In this document: piece by piece, positions 19,456 through 22,593 of the stretch
Position numbering within the stretch: the stretch's first letter is position 1
Layout: each line of letters opens with the position of its first letter
NCBI GenBank assembly: GCA_964385995.1
Contig: CAYLRF010000027.1
Location: 1 to 22,593, forward strand
Direction: 5' to 3'
Source of the DNA: CAYLRF01 sp964385995
GTDB lineage: Bacteria; Bacillota; Clostridia; Lachnospirales; Lachnospiraceae
DNA length: 22,593 nucleotides
Notes under the pieces: generated by a model
Told to the model about the DNA's origin: nothing
Databases searched by the model: none
What the model saw: the letters and a program-made list of their open reading frames with translations, nothing else
Translations under genes and position numbers: made by a program

Positions 19456-21804
19456 ATGAGTATTTACGACAGTTTGAATCCGCAGCAAAAGGACGCGGCG
19501 CTTCATACGGAGGGGCCGCTGCTCATCCTGGCGGGGGCGGGATCGGGTAAAACCCGAGTGCTTACGCACAGGATCGCCTATCTCATAGGTGAAAAAGGCG
19601 TAAATCCGTGGAATATCCTCGCCATCACATTTACGAATAAAGCGGCAAATGAGATGCGCGAGAGAGTCGACGGACTCGTAGGCGGCGCCGCCCGGGAAAT
19701 CTTGGTCAGCACCTTTCACTCGGCCTGCGTCAGGATATTGCGGCGATATATCGACAGACTCGGATATGACAGAAATTTCGCCATCTACGACGCGGACGAT
19801 CAGCTGACGGTGATGAAGGGTGTTTTTAAGTCGATGGGTCTGAATCCGAAGCAATACAGGGAACGGGCTTTTTTGTCGGCCATATCTTCCGCGAAGGACG
19901 AATGTGTGAGCGCACGGGAATTTGAGGAGTCTTCGTCGGGAGATATTTACCGAAGTCTCGTGGCCGCGTCCTACCGCGAATACGAAAGGAGACTTCGGGC
20001 AAATAACGCGCTTGATTTTGACGACCTGCTTGTAAAGACGGTTACTCTTTTTCGGGAAAATCAGGACATACTGGAAGCGTATCAGGAGAGATTTCGATAT
20101 ATCTCGGTAGATGAGTATCAGGACACGAACACGGCGCAGTTTCAGATGGTAAGCCTCCTCGCAGGTAAATACAGAAATCTCTGCGTGGTCGGCGACGACG
20201 ATCAGTCAATATATAAATTTCGCGGGGCGAATATCCGAAACATCCTGGATTTTGAAAAAGTGTTTCCTGACGCGTACGTGGTGCGTCTGGAGCAAAATTA
20301 CCGCTCGACGGGAAACATACTCACCGCCGCGAACGCCGTCATCGCGAACAATACGGCGAGAAAGGAAAAGAGGCTCTGGACATCTAAAGGCGACGGCGAC
20401 AGGATAAAGGTCATCGGTTTTCCCGGGGGGAAGGATGAGGCAGGTTATGTGGCCGAGGATATTTCAAAAAAAGTCGCGAGGGGAGGACGATCCTACGGTG
20501 ATTTTGCCGTGCTTTACCGTACGAACGCGCAGTCGCGGCTGTTTGAGGAGCGTTTCGTGGCGGGAAGCATACCGTATAAGATCGTGGGAGGCGTAAATTT
20601 TTATTCCAGACGGGAGGTAAAAGATCTTCTCGCCTATCTGAAGGTAATAAATAATGCAAGCGACGATCTGGCGGCGCGGCGCATTATAAATGTTCCGAGA
20701 AGGAGCATAGGAAATACCACCATTGACAGGATTCAGGAATACGCGGACAGGACGGGGACGGGCTTTTTTGACGCTCTCACAAAGGCGGGGACGATGCCGG
20801 GCGTGACAAGAGGCCTCGCGAAAATCAATGAGTTCGTGGAAATGATGGACGATTTTAAGGAAAAGTCGGGCCAAATGCCGCCCTCAAGGCTTTTATCTTA
20901 CATCATGGATAAGACGGGTTACGAGGAGTCCCTGCGCTCCGACGACGAGGAAGAGTACGAGAAAAGAAAGGAATACATAGGCGAGCTTATAAACAAGGCG
21001 GCCTCGTATGAGGCGGGCTGCGAGCAGGAGCCGACCTTAAGCGGATTTCTGGAGGATGTGGCGCTGGTCGCCGATATCGACAGCCTTAGCGGGGACGGAG
21101 ATTACGTGACGCTGATGACACTTCACAGCGCGAAGGGACTGGAATTTCCGGAGGTATTTCTCGTCGGGATGGAAGACGGGATGTTTCCGTCGGGCGCGGC
21201 CCTGTACGGCGCGGATCGGGAGGAGATCGAGGAAGAGAGAAGGCTTTGCTATGTCGGGATTACGCGGGCCAGGGAAGATCTGACGCTCACATTCGCGGAT
21301 GAACGCATGGTAAACGGTTCCCTGCGCGTTAATGACAGGTCGATGTTCATAGACGAGATACCGCCGGAGGTGTTGGATGAAAAAAGAGAACGGGGATCGT
21401 ATCGCGGTAAAAAAAGTTATTATTTCCCCGAAAATGAATACGGGGGAGGATACGGCGTAAGTAAGAGTGGTCGGGGCAGAAGCACCGCGGGAGGCGGGAT
21501 GACGATCTCAGGCCCCGGAGGATTCGTCGGAGGCAAGGACGCGGGAATAAGCGGCGCCGGGTATATCGGCACGTATGTCGGAGGGGAAAATATCGCGGAT
21601 CGTCCGCCGGCGAAGTCCTTCGGGGTCAAAGACGGCGTGGAGTCGATGTATAAGCCGGGCGATCGTGTGCGCAGCCGCAAATACGGCGAGGGGGTAGTCA
21701 CTGCCGTCACGGAAGGCGGCCGTGACTACGAGCTTACCGTCAAATATGATTCGGGTCAGACCCGAAAAGTCTTCGCCAAATTCGCAAATCTGGAGAGATT
21801 ATAA
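19456..21804 (+). CDS. pcrA: ATP-dependent DNA helicase PcrA (UvrD family)
   Basis: A 782-residue superfamily 1A 3'-5' helicase of the PcrA type, acting in excision repair, plasmid rolling-circle replication and removal of RecA or stalled complexes. In order: Q-like LNPQQKDAA (7-15), Walker A AGAGSGKT (26-33), motif Ia ITFTNKAANEM (57-67), Walker B VDEYQDTN (218-225), motif III GDDDQSIYKFRGA (246-258), motif IV LEQNYRST (278-285), motif V TLHSAKGLEFPEVFLVGMEDGMFP and motif VI LCYVGITRAR. A Gly-rich linker follows (about 650-715). The C-terminal Tudor-like domain starts YKPGDRVRSRKYGEGVV and in other PcrA proteins contacts RNA polymerase. The length is typical. ligA and pcrB, common partners, are not seen here. 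Confidence 0.97.
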   Translation: MSIYDSLNPQQKDAALHTEGPLLILAGAGSGKTRVLTHRIAYLIGEKGVNPWNILAITFTNKAANEMRERVDGLVGGAAREILVSTFHSACVRILRRYIDRLGYDRNFAIYDADDQLTVMKGVFKSMGLNPKQYRERAFLSAISSAKDECVSAREFEESSSGDIYRSLVAASYREYERRLRANNALDFDDLLVKTVTLFRENQDILEAYQERFRYISVDEYQDTNTAQFQMVSLLAGKYRNLCVVGDDDQSIYKFRGANIRNILDFEKVFPDAYVVRLEQNYRSTGNILTAANAVIANNTARKEKRLWTSKGDGDRIKVIGFPGGKDEAGYVAEDISKKVARGGRSYGDFAVLYRTNAQSRLFEERFVAGSIPYKIVGGVNFYSRREVKDLLAYLKVINNASDDLAARRIINVPRRSIGNTTIDRIQEYADRTGTGFFDALTKAGTMPGVTRGLAKINEFVEMMDDFKEKSGQMPPSRLLSYIMDKTGYEESLRSDDEEEYEKRKEYIGELINKAASYEAGCEQEPTLSGFLEDVALVADIDSLSGDGDYVTLMTLHSAKGLEFPEVFLVGMEDGMFPSGAALYGADREEIEEERRLCYVGITRAREDLTLTFADERMVNGSLRVNDRSMFIDEIPPEVLDEKRERGSYRGKKSYYFPENEYGGGYGVSKSGRGRSTAGGGMTISGPGGFVGGKDAGISGAGYIGTYVGGENIADRPPAKSFGVKDGVESMYKPGDRVRSRKYGEGVVTAVTEGGRDYELTVKYDSGQTRKVFAKFANLERL

Positions 21805-21807
21805 AGA

Positions 21808-22494
21808 TTATTTTGCCGGCGGATACTCGTTGCAAAGGACGCGGTACGGCGGCTCGTCTTCTTCGATAACCGAAAAGCGATCGAGGGAATTCTCGAAACG
21901 GTTGTCGTTATTGTCATCGTTGCACTGGCTGACTTCGCCCAAAAGTACCGGACCCGTGCCGGACTCAACCTCGAATTCGTGGTACATCCTCTGCGTTACC
22001 CACAGGCTGTCGCCGGGCGTAAGTTTTATCAATGTCCCCGCGGGAACCGTGCGGGTGATGCCGTCTGAATGCACTGTTACATCCGAGAGGCGGTCAACCG
22101 TCTCATCCGGGAGGCTGTTAAAGACACGGATAAGGACATTTCCGCCGCCGCGGTTTATGATGTCCTCAGTCTTAAACCAGTGAAAATGATTGGGCGATGT
22201 CTGTCCTTCTCTGAGATAGAGGAGTTTTTCGGCGTAGACTTTGGGATATTTGTCCGCTTTCACTCGGCACCCGTTTCGAATGGTGATAAGCCCGAGACCT
22301 GTCTTATCGAAATTTCCGAGTCCGTAATCCGTGACATCCCATCCCAGCATACAGTCGCGGATCTCATCGTACTCATGCCCCGCGCGCTGCCAGTCATCGG
22401 GTGTCATGCGGCAAAATCCCGGCAGGAAGCAGCTGTATTTTTCACACATCGCCTCCATTTCGTGAATAACGGCATTGATTTCAGAGCGTCTCAT
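21808..22494 (-). CDS. D-lyxose/D-mannose isomerase family protein
   Basis: A 228-residue cupin-fold sugar isomerase of the D-lyxose ketol-isomerase family, which interconvert D-lyxose and D-xylulose or D-mannose and D-fructose. The metal site is visible as H103, H105 and E110 in PNHFHWFKTED, and H172 in MYHEFE. GQTSPNHFHWFKTEDI, LTPGDSLWVTQRMYHEFE and GEVSQCNDDNNDNRF are family-type sequences. The ATG at 22494 is chosen because TAAGGAGGAC lies directly upstream (22510-22501); an in-frame ATG at 22560 would add 22 residues of no family resemblance. It is convergent with pcrA, three bases apart, with no terminator between them. No sugar transporter or kinase is in view. Confidence 0.92.
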   Translation of the reverse strand: MRRSEINAVIHEMEAMCEKYSCFLPGFCRMTPDDWQRAGHEYDEIRDCMLGWDVTDYGLGNFDKTGLGLITIRNGCRVKADKYPKVYAEKLLYLREGQTSPNHFHWFKTEDIINRGGGNVLIRVFNSLPDETVDRLSDVTVHSDGITRTVPAGTLIKLTPGDSLWVTQRMYHEFEVESGTGPVLLGEVSQCNDDNNDNRFENSLDRFSVIEEDEPPYRVLCNEYPPAK

Positions 22495-22593
22495 GTGTTT
22501 GTCCTCCTTAAAAAATTGTGAAAAAGATAAAACCGACAACCGGATATCATAATACATCAAATCCGCCGCAAATGCCAGATGATAAAATCGCGC

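Overview
The window reads as a draft or metagenome-derived chromosome segment (two runs of exactly 100 N, at 5843-5942 and 18396-18495) from a fairly GC-rich member of the Clostridia, most likely near Lachnospiraceae. This rests on the L33-SecE-NusG-L11-L1-L10-L12 order, yqeG beside aroE, a DUF1836 protein, a small TSCPD protein, a Firmicutes-type L10 leader, frequent TTG/GTG starts and strong AGGAGG-type ribosome binding sites. No rRNA, tRNA, CRISPR array, insertion sequence or phage gene was seen.

Layout. Bases 1-3652 hold shikimate-pathway genes: shikimate kinase (TTG start), the HAD phosphatase YqeG, shikimate dehydrogenase (reverse strand) and a type I 3-dehydroquinate dehydratase that carries an unusual repeat-made insertion. 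Bases 3653-4770 hold a HIT-family protein with a duplicated translation start region and an orphan ECF-like sigma factor. MurG (reverse strand) runs into the first gap. After it come a TSCPD protein, a nitrilase-GDPD fusion protein, a CE7 acetyl esterase, a GT4 glycosyltransferase with a G10 tract near its start, and a convergent coiled-coil protein of glycosyltransferase-associated type.

Bases 11848-16565 hold the ribosomal and transcription block rpmG-secE-nusG-rplK-rplA-rplJ-rplL, with recognisable RNA control elements: two L1-type sites (before rplK and before rplA) and an L10 leader attenuator before rplJ. rpoB does not follow rplL. Instead come a MATE transporter, a repeat-rich region with the second gap, a DUF1836 regulator (reverse strand), the PcrA helicase and, convergent with it, a D-lyxose-type sugar isomerase.

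The most striking signal spans the window. Short direct tandem duplications of about 10-80 bp, partly decayed, sit in at least eight intergenic regions (1161-1255, 3669-3764, 6036-6089, 11808-11855, 13006-13087, 15133-15205, 18094-18260, 18335-18395) and also inside two genes. In aroD they build an insertion of roughly 68 residues; in secE they help build an acidic N-terminal extension of about 145 residues. Several copies have duplicated functional parts: a ribosome binding site with an in-frame start, a -35 element, the 3' arm and T-run of a terminator, and the end of a coding sequence. This looks like a lineage with an unusually high rate, or high tolerance, of local tandem duplication.
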